Part shown: positions 52,701-64,000 of the stretch, piece after piece | Position numbering within the stretch: the first letter of the stretch is position 1 | Layout: every line of letters starts with the position of its first letter | Origin: Siphonodentalium dalli | Lineage: Eukaryota; Mollusca; Scaphopoda; Gadilida; Siphonodentaliidae | DNA length: 64,000 nucleotides | Assembly (NCBI GenBank): GCA_032622095.1 | Contig: CP136062.1 | Span: 199,961,887 to 200,025,886 of the forward strand | Direction of reading: 5' to 3' | Translations under genes and position numbers: made by a program | The notes under the pieces: model-generated | What the model was told of the DNA's origin: nothing | Databases searched by the model: none | The model's input: only the letters and a program-made list of their open reading frames with translations

Positions 52701-55700
52701 TTTGTTATCGAATATGATACTTTTCACGAGAAACCGAGATATTTTTTTGCAATCAAACTTTTGAAGCGTGTTTCAGTGTCTCGGATTGTGTATGGGTTTG
52801 AGAAAAAGACATCTTGAGTGCACATTGTCTTTATACTTAGCACGTGTCAGAAAGCGAGTCGGACACGCTATTGTCAAACTTTCGTCGAGCCAGCACGGCG
52901 CGTCGTTAGTTTGACGTTTAAAACGGGCCTGAGGCGGCACGCTGAATGTGTATTATACGGAACGCGGAAACGAATAATAGGTAATATCTCAGGTATTTGA
53001 CAAATATTGGATGTCAAACTGCATGATTCTAAGTTGATAACTTTTTGGTCTGAACAGTTTTGTCTGTCCAAATTTTGTAAGTGCTAACACATAAACTAGC
53101 TTCATGTTGCTGTTGTTTTTTTTTCAGCGGCAGAAAAACTTATGGTCAAGTCAGATGGCTGCAAAATAGTTCTGGAGTGCGACGGGACGGACATTGAGGA
53201 CGATGAGGTTTTGTCGGAGTTACGGAGTGAAATATTCCTATTCCTGGAAGCAGGCCAGGTATGGGCCCGGCCAGACTCGGCAAACTCAAACAATGGCGTT
53301 AAAGAACGTTCGGCCACTTCGGAGCAGAGTGTTGCAGACATGCCAGCTGTGGATTCAATTTCATCATCATCTTTAACACCTCCGAGTCAACCATATGGTT
53401 AGTATGTTATGAAAATTGTCTCTTTTCTGCCAATATTTTTAGCTTATCCACAGTGGGCGAACAAAATACAAGAAGCCCATGCACTTTCCAGATAATATAG
53501 ACAAAAACCCTGATTCTCTGCAAGAAATCTGGTCATTGTTAGGCCAAACAAAAAAATACCTGTGTTTAGGGTTACCCGACCGACCCTATTATTAGTATGC
53601 CAACTTTGCCCAACAAACAAAGTTCTATGTGTCTTCCGGAAGCCAAATGTTTCAAAATATTGAGGGTGTAAAATCCAGTGTTCTGGTCATTTTTTGGAGC
53701 ATAAATACAAACCTACATAATTTATTAACTATTCCAGCAGTATAAATCATGCTGGATTGCTTTTGAAATTTTAAATTGAACTTTAATTCAAGATTTAGAA
53801 AGGCAATCTCTTGCGCTGTAACCCAGTATACCCAATCTCCAAACATCAATAGAAAAAATAGTAACATTTGCTCAATAGTCCAAAGATGATGAACAAGAAC
53901 AAAATATGAAAATATCGGAGGAATGTATTGAAAAGGAACCATATTTATGAGTTGCCTACATAATATAATTGTAAATGCTAGCCAGATTCTGACATGGCAA
54001 GGCAAATGGTGAGTTAAGCATGTGGGTCATGTCAATCGTATTGGAAGCAATCAGCCAAGGATACTTACTAGTAGGGTAGGTTGGCCAGGGTAAAAATCTG
54101 GGTCACTCCAGTGATAATCCCTTATCAATCACTACCCAACAATAGATGGTGGTCATCATAACATCCAGCCCAGTTGGACAAATCCTACCATGAGGGACAT
54201 CCACAATGAAAGAATAATTTAATTATACCCCCACTACCAAAGTAGTAAACTGGATTGACTGCGTCCGTCTGTCCGTCCATCCGAGTTGCTCAGTCTGTTT
54301 GTCCGTCCGTCCGTCAGACTTGATAACTTGATCAAATATGAACCAATTTCAATAATTTGTGGTAGACAAGCTTCTTGCAAGAACATCTCAGGCTCTCAGC
54401 ATGCTGAAAATTTGGGTTCGGTCCGAATTATTTTGTTAAAGTTATGCCTCATTTTCGACTTATTATCCCCCGCCAAATTGAAAATTTGCGGGGGATATAG
54501 TAATGGGTTCCGTCCGTCCGTCCGTCTGTCCGTCTGTCCCGAATTTGTAAGAGTCATAACTTGAACAAATGTCAACGGATTTCAAAGATTTATGGTATTT
54601 GAGTTCACCTGACCATTACCTAGAATAAGTTAGTAAGCCAGGTCCGGTCAGGATATTTTTACTGGAGTTATTGGACTTTGTTTATTATTTTTGTCGAATT
54701 TACCAAATAGCAAATAGACGACGTCACAGGGCTCATTCCCACAAATGTCAACGGATTTCAAAGATATTTGGTATATGAGTTCACTTGACCAGTATCTAGA
54801 ACGAGATCGCAAACCAGGTCCGGCCGGTTATTTTAAGCAGAGTTATTGGACTTTGTTTATTTTTTTGTGTGCAAATAGACGACGTCACAGGGCTCATTTC
54901 CACAAATGTCAACGGATTTCAAAGTTTTTTGGTATATGAGTTCACATGACCAGTATCTAGAACGAGTTCGCAAACCAGGTCCGGCCGGATATTTTAAGCG
55001 GAGTTATTGGACTTTGTTTATTTTTTTGTGTGCAAATGGACGACGTCACAGGGCTCATTTCCACAAATGTACACGGATTTCAAAGATTTTTGGTATATGA
55101 GTTCACATGACCAGTATCTAGAACAAGTTCGCAAACCAGGTCCGGCCGGATATTTTAAGCGGAGTTATTGGACTTTGTTTATTTTTGTGTGTGCAAATGG
55201 ACGACGTCACAGGGCTCATTTCCACAAATGTCAACGGATTTCAAAGATTTTTGGTATATGAGTTCACATGACCAGTATCTAGAACGAGTTCGCAAACCAG
55301 GTCCGGCCGGATATTTTAAGCGGACTTATTGGACTTTGTTTATTTTTTTGTGTGCAAATGGACGACGTCACAGGGCTCATTTCCACAAATGTCAACGGAT
55401 TTCAAAGTTTTTTGGTATATGAGTTCACATGACCAGTATCTAGAACGAGTTCGCAAACCAGGTCCGGCCGGATATTTTAAGCGGAGTTATTGGACTTTGT
55501 TTATTTTTTTGTGTGCAAATGGATGACGTCACAGGGCTCATTTCCACAAATGTCAACGGATTTCAAAGATTTTTGGTATATGAGTTCACATGACCAGTAT
55601 CTAGAACGAGTTCGTAAACCACGTCCGGCCGGATATTTTAAGCGGAGTTATTGGACTTTGTTTATTTTTTTGTGTGCAAATGGACGACGTCACAGGGCTC

Positions 55701-58700
55701 ATTTCCACAAATGTCAACGGATTTCAAAGTTTTTTGGTATATGAGTTCACATGACCAGTATCTAGAACGAGTTCGCAAACCAGGTCCGGCCGGATATTTT
55801 AAGCGGACTTATTGGACTTGGTTTATTTTTTTGTGTGCAAATGGACGACGTCACAGGGCTCATTTCCACAAATGTCAACTGATTTCAAAGATTTTTGGTA
55901 TATGAGTTCACATGACCAGTACCTAAAATGAATTCGCAAGCCTGGCTTTTTGACAAAATCCCACCTCTTATTTAGCACATACTGAGAACGCAAACATTAT
56001 TAATAATGCACTTCCCCAACTGCACAATTTCGGCGGGGGATACCGTCGTCTGCGACTGCTTGTTAATTCTAAAATGCTAAACATACTTCAATGGTGCTTT
56101 GATAAACCAATGATGATCAACCACAACCAAATATACGATGTTGTCGATGCATGCACAAGATAGTCAGCTGCAAAAGGTCCCATGCTGTCTGTGCATGCTT
56201 ATCATTCTTCTATACAGTTCTAGATATTAAAATTTTGGCATACACATGTACCATGTTACAAAGACAATTGTGAAATACATACTCAAATGTATTCAACTGT
56301 CTAACAAATTGGTGACCCCCACCTATTCAACTTATACCAATATTTGTGACCCCCCCCCCCCCCCCCCCCCCCCACTTTGACAGCTTTCGCCGAATATTTG
56401 TGTTTGAAATACATGTTCAACAATAATTTAATCGTTGGTGGCAGAAATCAGTAGAATGATATGCATGCAGCCCATGTGGCCCCATCAAATATGCTGTCTA
56501 CCCAGTCACCAGGGCAAGGGATGCTTGCCCACAACGCATCCTGCTCCGGCGTCCCGGGGGATATGGTGTGCCAACTACCCACACACCTTGGCCACCCGCC
56601 CGAACCTCTACATGTCAGTTTGGATTTGGGAATGTTTCTCTCTCCAACGACGGGACAATAGTGTACAGCACACGGTCGACATGGGGCTCATTTGATTCGG
56701 GTGTCAAGGCAACACCGAGAGAGCGTTCCCTCGATTATAGTGGTGCATGTCGACCTTGAATGCGGTACCTATCATTTTCGAGAGAGCATGTTCAAATAAA
56801 AATAATATCGTCTTGGTCCGATCATTATGAAATGTGTCATTGCTGTTGACATCGATACATGTACATGTATATAGATGTGAATCATCGAGAAAAACTTGCC
56901 GTCGTCAGCCATATGGGGGTGTCAGTATTAAAACAATCATAGTCACCATCGGCCATCTTGAATTTCAGTACATGTACTTGTGTCACACAATGAATGTTTA
57001 TTAATCGGCACTACAGACTACCTGTATACCATCTGACGATCATTATCAGATTCAGGTAATTTGTTACGAAATAAATGTACTTAAGTGTGAAAAAAACACT
57101 ACAACCGGGACCTCTCTTTTATACCATTATATATAGTAATAGCCATGTCAGCTAGGCATATGCATGGCTACATTATGTGGGCCGACCGACCACCCCATGA
57201 GTATAACGTCTGATTTAGTTTCACGTACGTTGACTGTAAAACAAACTTACGCCTGCATAGCAAAAACAAGACAACAACATTAAATATATTATCCTATATA
57301 TGCAAGGTAGCGGACCCCCTCATGGTACATGTGCATACTGTAACATTCAAATAGTAAAATATCATATATTTCTGACATGTGAGTTTGTTTCGGGTTGACA
57401 CTTGACAGTTCCGGGCTTGCCACGTCAGTTGACAGACTCCACCATACTGACCATAGCACATCAAAGTCTGACTGTCGAGCGCGTACGTCGCATGGTAAGT
57501 CGACTGTGTCGCATGTCTCTCGAACAATGTTGGTCGCTATTTTACATACTAGCTGGTTATATTTTTCGACCAGATATTGTTCGGATAGGGTATTCTTTGT
57601 GATAATTGACTTCACTGAGGCAGATAACCATACTTATTTATCAGAAACACCCCCCTAGGTGCTTGCTCTGCGTTTAATTTTATCGCTGATAGTGTTGATT
57701 TTCCCCCGCCCGTCAGACCCGTTGTATTGTCGTCACCACACAAACTCCCCGTTTTAGTGGATCCTGGCGAGTAATGGGTTAAGGGGTGTTACTCTCTTTC
57801 AAAATTAGGACAGGCTTTCAATGATGAAGGAATCAGCGATCAGCGAAATCGAACGACAACTGTGAAACTGACCTTCGCCCGAGACACCCGTCTTCGACAA
57901 AGGCTGTCGCCCGTTGTGGTCGCAAGGGTAACTGTGTAGTACTTACGGAAATGGCTGTTTATACACAAAACTCGTGATTTTTGCGGAGATGGGTTAATTT
58001 CTTCGGCTTCTTGAATAATTTGTTTTAAAAGTTCGCGCCATCTGTATTTATAAATTTCTCATTTCGCTGTGTAATTAACGCATGAACTCGAGTGACGACT
58101 CAAGGCACATGACGACTAAGGGTCGATTTACGTTACTTGCATGTGTTACACATCTCTGTTCATTGATAAATAATGATGCAATTCTAATGCTGCCCTAGCA
58201 ATAATGGGATGGGTTTGGTCTACAATTAATGTGGCCTTTCCATACAAACATGTATATCTGAGGGACACAGTCCTGGGTTTTTTCATTTCATGGGAGTGGT
58301 GTAACCATGACACCATAATGGGATTGGTACTTAACCATGTACTAGTACATATTGCCTGCATAGCCACTGTCCATATATTACCCAATTGATTTGATGAGGG
58401 TACAGGGTCATTGACCTATTACAATGCCAGAGAAATGTCAGGAAAAGTCAGTAATGCATCCAATACTGGCAATCAGTCTTACTCTTATTGGTTTAAGGTT
58501 TGTCCTTTTCATTGGAGTAGAGGTGATGTGCCTACCATCAGGGGTTTGGAGTTTGTCTCATAAATGGAATAATTATGTTATAAGCATCATTCCCAATCCC
58601 AAATAGAGCCTTAATTGTAGTTGTCGGTTCCGATTACCATAATAACGCGGTCAATATCTTTATTCTTGCAAAGATGAGTCAAAGATATCAAATAAAGTTG

Positions 58701-61700
58701 TCCTATAACTTCTTTAAATTATTAGTATCTTATCAAAATTGAGAGGTTTTACACAGCTGTATACTTGTGTACGCATGGTATGTGACCTGACCAAATATTT
58801 CACGTCCACTTCATCTATTGAGATGGTATTTTTGAAGAAATCATGATACCGGTAAGGACTATATTTGTCCATAGCAATCAGACTTCCAACTTTAGTATAA
58901 ATTATCACAAGAAAACTCATGGTTTTGATGATGATTTGATCCAAACTCAGGCATGGCTGAGTTACGGCCCTTTGTTTATGGAATTGGTCTCAATTTTTTC
59001 ATTTCCGGATGATAACTTTAGTAAAAATGTACTGAATGAAATGAAATTTGGTATGTGGGTTTACTAGCACAAAATACAGGTCAAGTTCGATTTCTGGTTC
59101 CGCACGCCTATCTTTTATACCTGAGGTACATGAAGATTCTGTCATTTCATGCAAGTAATAGTTTTGATTGCATCAATATGTGCCACCGATTTTCTGAGAA
59201 GAATTTAATTTGCATAGTCACATGAATGTTACATGATACATGTACACTGTACCGTAATACCCAAAAGGGGGTTGTACAACAACATACAGATAAAATAGAC
59301 ACTTGGTACATCTGAAGATGAAGTTGATTGTTGGTGTAGATATAGATGACACAATTCCCAAGTTGATCTTGATCATGGTACTATAGAACTCGGATAACTA
59401 GAATCTCTGTGAGTAACAAACAAGCGAGGGTTAATGGCCCTGTAAACTGCTTGTGAACGAGATAGCTAACTGGTTCTTAATTACACCATGTTTCCAAGTA
59501 TCATATCAATCAGTCTAAACACGTCATGATATGATTGCAGACTTGCAGTCAGTCAAAATCGATGTGAGAAATTTTGCAACTTTCACGGTCAAAAGTAGCT
59601 ATTTCCTTGACTCTAGAGGTGTGTTAAAATGTCGTACATGGTCCGTATTCCTTGTAAGTTATACTTCAGTACTTGTAACTCTATATATAAAAGAAAATCC
59701 TATATCTCTTTTATGTAGAAATCTCTTAATGTATCTACTCCACCCAGGATTATAACAATCCTTCTTTGACCCCTTTTTATTATATGCAACCACAACCTTC
59801 ATAGTAGTTGAAAATCAACGTCATACATTAGTATATCGTCGTTTTTCGACTACCTTCATAGCAACACCTTCCAGGGGACTCGGCTTCGTTTATTGGCAAA
59901 TGACACAACTCTTATTATCGTTTCAAATGGACTCTCAGTTTCCTGAACTGAGAGCCATATGTTTATTATAAACATTAAATTCAGATATACGATAATTAAT
60001 ATTTAATTATGTATTTATAATATTTGACAACAAAGGTGAGGGTCACTCAAGGCCCGAGCCCTCTCATGGCCCCTTCTAGTGGCCCCTATCTGAGATGATG
60101 GTCCCTGGAAATGTAACGGATGGGAGGGAGGGTGGGAAATTTTATTATCAAATAGTCTAATGAAATTATGAATAAATGTACACGCTTGTTTTCAATGTAT
60201 AGATCACAATGGGATTGCAATGATACTTCCCTACTCGACGGCTGTTCGAAGCATATCAGCATCATAAGTGTGAAATAATATTATGATCATTTATATTGAT
60301 ATAAATATAATGTGTGTGACTAGATATATGTGTATAGATATGATTTGACAAATAAAATTTGAAATAAACAACAAAATGAAAATAAAACATGACTAAAATC
60401 TCTCAATCACATTATCTTCCTATTTAGGGAACATAATACTGTTCACATTATACATGCATTTCCAGAAGGTAGAGCAGAACAAATGAAACAGCAACTCTCA
60501 CACATACACGTAAGGCTAGTTGGCTACCAGCCTATCAGTTTGAACTTCAGAAACAAAATTTTCTAAATGATACACATTGTCACAGATTGACACAGATACA
60601 GTCAGTCGTCATTACAGATTGTGTCACTCTGATATTAGCCATTGGGGCCCCCATTACCCATTGCCCCCAGCACCACAGTACACGACATGACCCCGTCGGA
60701 TATCGAGAAACGCTCATTTATACCGCTTACGTGCGTTGGTCACTCGATATTCTGAACTATTTTCTGGAGAAATGTCCGCAGATTGATCGTTAGCAGGCAT
60801 ATTGTGGCCGTCGGAGAATGCGGGCCGTTATTTAGGGCATCGAAACCTAAAAGTATAATACTCTACTGCCCAAACAAAGTGTTAATTTTCAGTCGATACA
60901 CGTAACATAACTAACATTGGCTGTCCTGTTATTGCACTAACGTTCGTTGGTATATTCCATGGGCAGTAACTCTAATCTATTAGCTGACGAGAAAACACGT
61001 GGTCGCGTGTTTATATTTCAAAGCACACAGACGATGAAAATTCAATCAAGAATGATTTAACCACCGGTTATTACAAGTCGTAAATAAATTTGTATTATGT
61101 GTATTTTGGCCCGTATATTAAAACACTTATGGGGTGGAATTATGTGCTAATTAAGCCTGATTTATATTGTTGTTTTAAACAGTTTATTGGTATTTCCACA
61201 CATGACTCGTTTGTTCGTCGTTCTCTGCCATGATTGCCGCGGAAGTTGTGACAACCGAAACTACGGGTTTTCCGAAATTGCTACGGTTGTCATTTCCGGT
61301 TTTTCCCGACAACCGAAACCGAACTGATTCCACGGTTAACCGCCCATCTCTAGTAGTTGAGTACATACATGTATAAATTATAACAGTTCCAACATCCTCG
61401 CCCGCCTATAGTACTAGTAAGGTCCAAGTTATTAATCAATATATTACAATGTATATCGTCGTCGTTCAAATAATATTTCCACCACCATTGACCTTCCCTT
61501 CTATGGAGCACACTAAAGATGCATGGAGTCAATTGCCCTTACCATCCCATGAAGTCAGTTGAGTGGATTGACGTCGTTGATTAAAATTTTAACGTTACTA
61601 TCTGTTTTCGCACCAAAATTTACCAACAGTTTCCCAACTTCGTGGTCATGGGGTTTGCAACTCCCCGATTAGCTTCATGACCCAATGGAACACTAACAAT

Positions 61701-63855
61701 CATCAGTCAATCCTTAAATACAAGTTCCTTTGGATTTTCTCCCTGTGTCGTAACTCCGCTGCCCTCTGATCGAGGTCTAATCGGAGCAAGCCAAATTCCT
61801 TTCTGTGTTCTTCCTTGACGTAAGTCGGTAGACTGTTCATTGTTCTGGTACCAAGTATTCTTTCGCGGGGGACTCGCCCGTAAACCGAGTACCATACAAG
61901 GGTAGTACGTGGAGCGCTGTAATTACAGCTGCATATATGACGAAACCTGATGACTGGGGTAAAGTCAAGCGCTTAGAGCCACCTGGGATAAGCGCTATAT
62001 AAATGATGCGACTTTACTTTACTTTTTACTTTACTAGTAAATTGAGTGTAAACCGCGGCAGTTTTGAATAAGCCATGTGTAACACCGGAATATTATATAA
62101 CGCTAAATTTCGGTCTAAATATTACATCTGTGACATCTATTACAATTGTTTGAGTTAAAAGTGTGCCTTTAAGACTGTAGTATCACTTGGTCTCAATAAT
62201 TATTCCCCCAAACAATTAAATATTCCGCTTCCGAGATTTGACTACTTTTGGCATTTACCAAATACATGTAGCTGCTGCTGAAATAAAAAATAATGTGATT
62301 TCATTTCAAATTTATAGAACATTCTAAAATAACTGGATGATAACTATACTACTTGCAAGCTTTTATTTTATTCAATTTAATAGTTGCAGCAGTGCTTGCA
62401 GAGCAACAATGTATCCAAGCAGAGATTCAGAAGGCAGATCTTCCTGAATTTACATCAGATATTGCCGCCGCATTGGAAGCCAAAAAGATTGAGTCAGTAT
62501 GGGGGAAGATGACGACCCAGTTAGCAACATACTGTTACCAAAAGTGGCCACAAATGGATGAAAAGTCCCATTACGCAGTCATTGGTGAGAAAATGTACAG
62601 GAAATGGCCCTGTATTGCACAGGAATCTGGACTCCAACCATGGGTTAGTTTCTATAAATTGTCCCCCGAACAAGCCTTGAAATAATTCTCAATTTCAGAA
62701 TTACAGCCTGTCACCATGACAGGTGCCAAGAAGTTTCAGCCTGTCATTGGAGTTTGTGAGCCTGTCATGAAAAACATCGATCGGCACCAAACAGCCAATC
62801 AGGCTGAATCAGTTTATGAAAATGTTAAAAATGGTGCCCTGCACTCTAGTTTTGATTGTTTACAGACTTCAATGATGGTATTGTAAATTTAATATATTAT
62901 TAGGCTATATTTGGCGATAGAAGCATATTTTGTAGGGGTTTCCTCGACTCAATTGTAATATTTTAGTCCCCTGTAACTGTCTTAACTAATAATCTGGGGG
63001 TCGGTGAACAAACTATGCAACTTTAATCAGCAGTGAGTGTTCGTCCGTCTGTGTATCAAACTTTTCGTTTCTGTATGATAACTTTAGTTTCTATTATTAA
63101 CACATCATAACCAAATTTGGGTTCGGATTTGTTTCCGGTTGATAACTTTAGTACAGTTTAGAGGATTAAGACCAAATTTGGTATGTGACTTTCTGCCAGT
63201 AAAACACAGGTCAACTTCGAAATAAATTAAAGCACCAGGGCATAAAATGTAGCACTTCACTGACAAGTTACCTGCGTTATTGCCATTTTTCGACTTAGAA
63301 AACCCCAAATTTATGGTGTCCGGATGATAACTTCAATTTGGATGATTTGATCATGATAATAAAAATTGATAATTTGTCCCAAAAACGTAAAGCGGCGATT
63401 GACGCTAAACTGGCTTTCAAATAACTCTAGCCAGATCATTTGCTCTTTTTTACAACTTTTGTACCCAAATTTTGCCTCCTTCATTATACATCCTTCATTA
63501 ATTTCAGTCCTTCCTGGTCAAACAAATATCCCAGAAGATTCGTCACAAGCGACTGGCTGAGAAGCAAAAAGGAGAGAAGAACTCAGTTGGATGCAGCTCT
63601 CCCCCACCGCCAAAGAAGGGGCGATTATTCAGGACACATGTACAGCAAGTGCTTGCTAATTCTGATGATACAGAAGCACATTTGGAGGCCCTCACCCTCG
63701 AGTTTAAAAAACAGAGGAAGAACCAAAAACCAGACCACATAAAGATGCTGCTCGAGTCCACACAAAACTACAGGCAAGATCTGCTCAAGTGCGATGATAA
63801 TGGTTCCTTGAATAAAGTTTTGGACAAATTCCCCTGTCTGAGGGACGGGGTTTAT
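49681..63855 (+). CDS. CIDE-N domain protein with SAMD3-like C-terminal region (3' end outside window)
   Basis: Join of 49681-49768, 53128-53397, 62390-62643 and 63508-63855, then a GTGAGT donor leading off the window: 960 nt, 320 codons, all phases consistent. Residues 1-75 form a CIDE-N domain: GIFKVRNCDRSLKKFVVCDT, LSSLKEKAAEKL, KIVLECDGTDIEDDEVL, then FLFLEAGQVW. A Ser/Pro-rich linker (76-119) follows. Residues ~120-225 (LPEFTSDIAAALEAKK, YCYQKWPQM, YRKWPCI, KIRHKRLAEKQKG) and ~255-320 (DDTEAHLEALTLEFKKQRKN, FPCLRDGVY) resemble the uncharacterised C-terminal part of fish SAMD3-like proteins. CIDE-N domains assemble head-to-tail in DNA-fragmentation factors and lipid-droplet CIDE proteins. 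The function of this combination is unknown. Additional exons in the 9-kb second intron cannot be excluded. Confidence 0.8.
50080..51215. mobile_element. ~1.1-kb diverged foldback
   Basis: Left arm (50085-50455) and right arm (50830-51210) are complementary in order: AAAATATTATTCACCATTTG / CAAATGGTGAATAATATTTT, ACGCGTA, CCCGTCCCGATCGGACATAT / ATATGTCCGATCGGGACGGG, and CGGTTTTTATTTGA / TCAAATAAAAACCG. The loop is ~370 bp. Lies in CIDE-N intron 1. Confidence 0.75.
51216..53127. other. CIDE-N intron 1, remaining part
   Basis: Contains a type-H fragment at 52080-52145 (GGTATGCAGGTTTACTAGCA, GGTCAAGTTCGATTTTGG). Otherwise no frame, array or terminal repeats recognised. Confidence 0.45.
53128..53397 (+). 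CDS. CIDE-N gene exon 2 (residues 30-119)
   Basis: Strong acceptor TTTTTTTTTCAG, donor TATGGTTAGT, phase 1 at both ends. Completes CIDE-N (DDEVLSELRSEIFLFLEAGQ VW) and begins the linker SSSSLTPPSQPY. Confidence 0.85.
54225..56065 (+). repeat. Element with GTCCGTCC repeat and a 161-bp satellite
   Basis: 54260-54320 and 54508-54540 are GTCCGTCCGTC tracts. At 54468-54498 CCCCGCCAAATTGAAAATTT GCGGGG forms a hairpin. From ~54565 about nine units follow. Unit starts at 54745, 54906, 55067, 55228, 55389, 55550, 55711 and 55872 are exactly 161 bp apart. Each has CACAAATGTCAACGGATTTC, CCAGGTCCGGCCGGATATTT and GACGACGTCACAGGGCTCAT. Ends near GGCGGGGGATACCGTCGTC. The short frames inside the units shift by 2 each repeat and are not genes. 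Confidence 0.85.
56066..58975. other. CIDE-N intron 2, middle part
   Basis: Contains a C homopolymer (56350-56373), a possible unassigned open segment at 56600-56757, and another at 57407-57490 ending in a good donor (ATGGTAAGT). No repeat family was recognised elsewhere. Confidence 0.4.
58980..59120 (+). repeat. Type-H single unit
   Basis: TTTCCGGATGATAACTTTAG, AAATTTGGTATGTGGGTTTA, ACAGGTCAAGTTCGATTTC. Confidence 0.6.
59121..61180. other. CIDE-N intron 2, featureless part
   Basis: AT-rich. No frame, tandem repeat or paired termini recognised. Confidence 0.4.
61230..61355 (-). mobile_element. Possible hAT-type terminus
   Basis: On the - strand TAGAGATGGGCGGTTAACCG starts a region of repeated ACCGAAAC/GGTTTCGG. 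The TAGAGATGGGC end is hAT-like. No opposite end was located. Confidence 0.3.
61890..62035 (+). mobile_element. SINE-like 3' end
   Basis: AAGCGCTTAGAGCCACCTGG, GATAAGCGCTATATAAATG and a TTTACTTTACTTT tail resemble tRNA/LINE-derived SINE tails in invertebrates. Clear A/B boxes were not identified. Confidence 0.4.
62390..62643 (+). CDS. CIDE-N gene exon 3 (residues 120-204)
   Basis: Acceptor ATAGTTGCAG, donor TGGGTTAGT, phase 1 in and phase 0 out. Encodes AVLAEQQCIQAEIQKADLPE and on to SGLQPW. The frame is open upstream with a hydrophobic-looking run, but that part is intronic and not a signal peptide. Nearby alternative AGs at 62402 and 62422 also keep phase 1. Confidence 0.78.
63060..63345 (+). 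repeat. Type-H units, diverged
   Basis: GTTTCTGTATGATAACTTTA, GTTTCCGGTTGATAACTTTA, AAATTTGGTATGTGACTTTC and GTCCGGATGATAACTTC mark two to three units in intron 3 of the CIDE-N gene. Confidence 0.6.
63508..63855 (+). CDS. CIDE-N gene exon 4 (residues 205-320)
   Basis: Acceptor TTAATTTCAG, donor TATGTGAGT, phase 0 at both ends. Encodes SFLVKQISQKIRHKRLAEKQ, a proline run (SSPPPPKKGR), an acidic/basic helix and FPCLRDGVY, where the SAMD3-like similarity is clearest. Confidence 0.82.
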
Positions 63856-64000
63856 GTGAGTAAATTTTAAGATGAGATATTGTTTTAATTGTACCCTCAA
63901 GCCCAAGGCTACATGTAAAGTATAGTTCATAAAACTAGTTTAAAACTTCCAAATTATAACATACCAATCGTATGGCAAGGTATTTTTTATTATTTTGTCC

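Noticed and set aside
54745-55905. Series of overlapping 60-84-residue ORFs starting MSTDFK
   Set aside because: They are one 161-bp satellite unit read repeatedly. The period is not a multiple of three, and the frames terminate in each unit.
60587-60793. 68-residue ORF (MTQIQSVVITDC...)
   Set aside because: No recognisable family, splice sites or neighbours that support it.
62353-62389. Hydrophobic start (LQAFILFNLIVAAVLA) as a signal peptide of a separate secreted protein
   Set aside because: No ATG is present, the stretch is T-rich intron ending in an AG, and the CIDE-N exon phase fits exactly at 62390.

Overview
This is metazoan nuclear DNA. It has intron-split genes with GT/AG junctions, long introns, no operons, and very many short non-autonomous transposons. 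The abundant TACATGTA and ACCGGT palindromes, and the GTCCGTCC-type tandem elements, suggest a marine invertebrate (mollusc-like, other lophotrochozoan or basal deuterostome). The species cannot be named from this window alone.

Gene content is sparse. (1) About 3.0-24.0 kb, + strand: a complete 12-coding-exon gene for a FERM protein of the FRMD6/willin/Expanded family. Every splice phase agrees, and the joined frame is 929 codons plus stop. It carries a PPxY motif in its disordered tail. (2) 38.1-38.9 kb, - strand: an intronless secreted protein with two saposin-B domains. A broken fragment of a close paralogue lies in the opposite orientation 0.9 kb away. (3) 43.7-46.2 kb, + strand: an intact 844-residue ORF with two N-terminal C2H2 fingers, belonging to a multicopy transposon-like family. 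A GC-rich, promoter-like stretch lies upstream. (4) 49.7 kb to beyond the right edge, + strand: four exons of a gene that begins with a CIDE-N domain and continues into a SAMD3-like C-terminal region. It is 3'-truncated by the window. A 3'-terminal LINE reverse-transcriptase fragment sits at 2.0-2.6 kb.

Most of the rest is repeat. Several sequence-unrelated families share TTAA target duplications and ends reading CCCTTT (piggyBac-like MITEs): type A (835, 7758, 24524, 27886, 30188), type C (16082, 16570, 39139), type D (18279, 27617, partials) and type E (1999, 40008). Types C, D and an A-like hybrid carry the same 69-bp near-perfect palindrome with outward-facing TATATAAG boxes, so the palindrome behaves as an exchangeable module. 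Other families are a TA-flanked mariner-like foldback (F), a ~370-bp repeat (G), a TTAA-flanked GTACTC element (J), a TCACGTGA palindrome array at 47 kb, a 161-bp satellite at 54.6-55.9 kb, and several long foldbacks.

The genes show no functional linkage. FRMD6/Expanded belongs to Hippo/apical-junction signalling. The saposin-like protein is probably a secreted or lysosomal lipid-binding protein. The CIDE-N gene suggests a cell-death or lipid-droplet type assembly domain on an uncharacterised protein. Coordinates of exons were derived by hand from frame and splice consensus. Family names come from recognised sequence similarity, not from a search.
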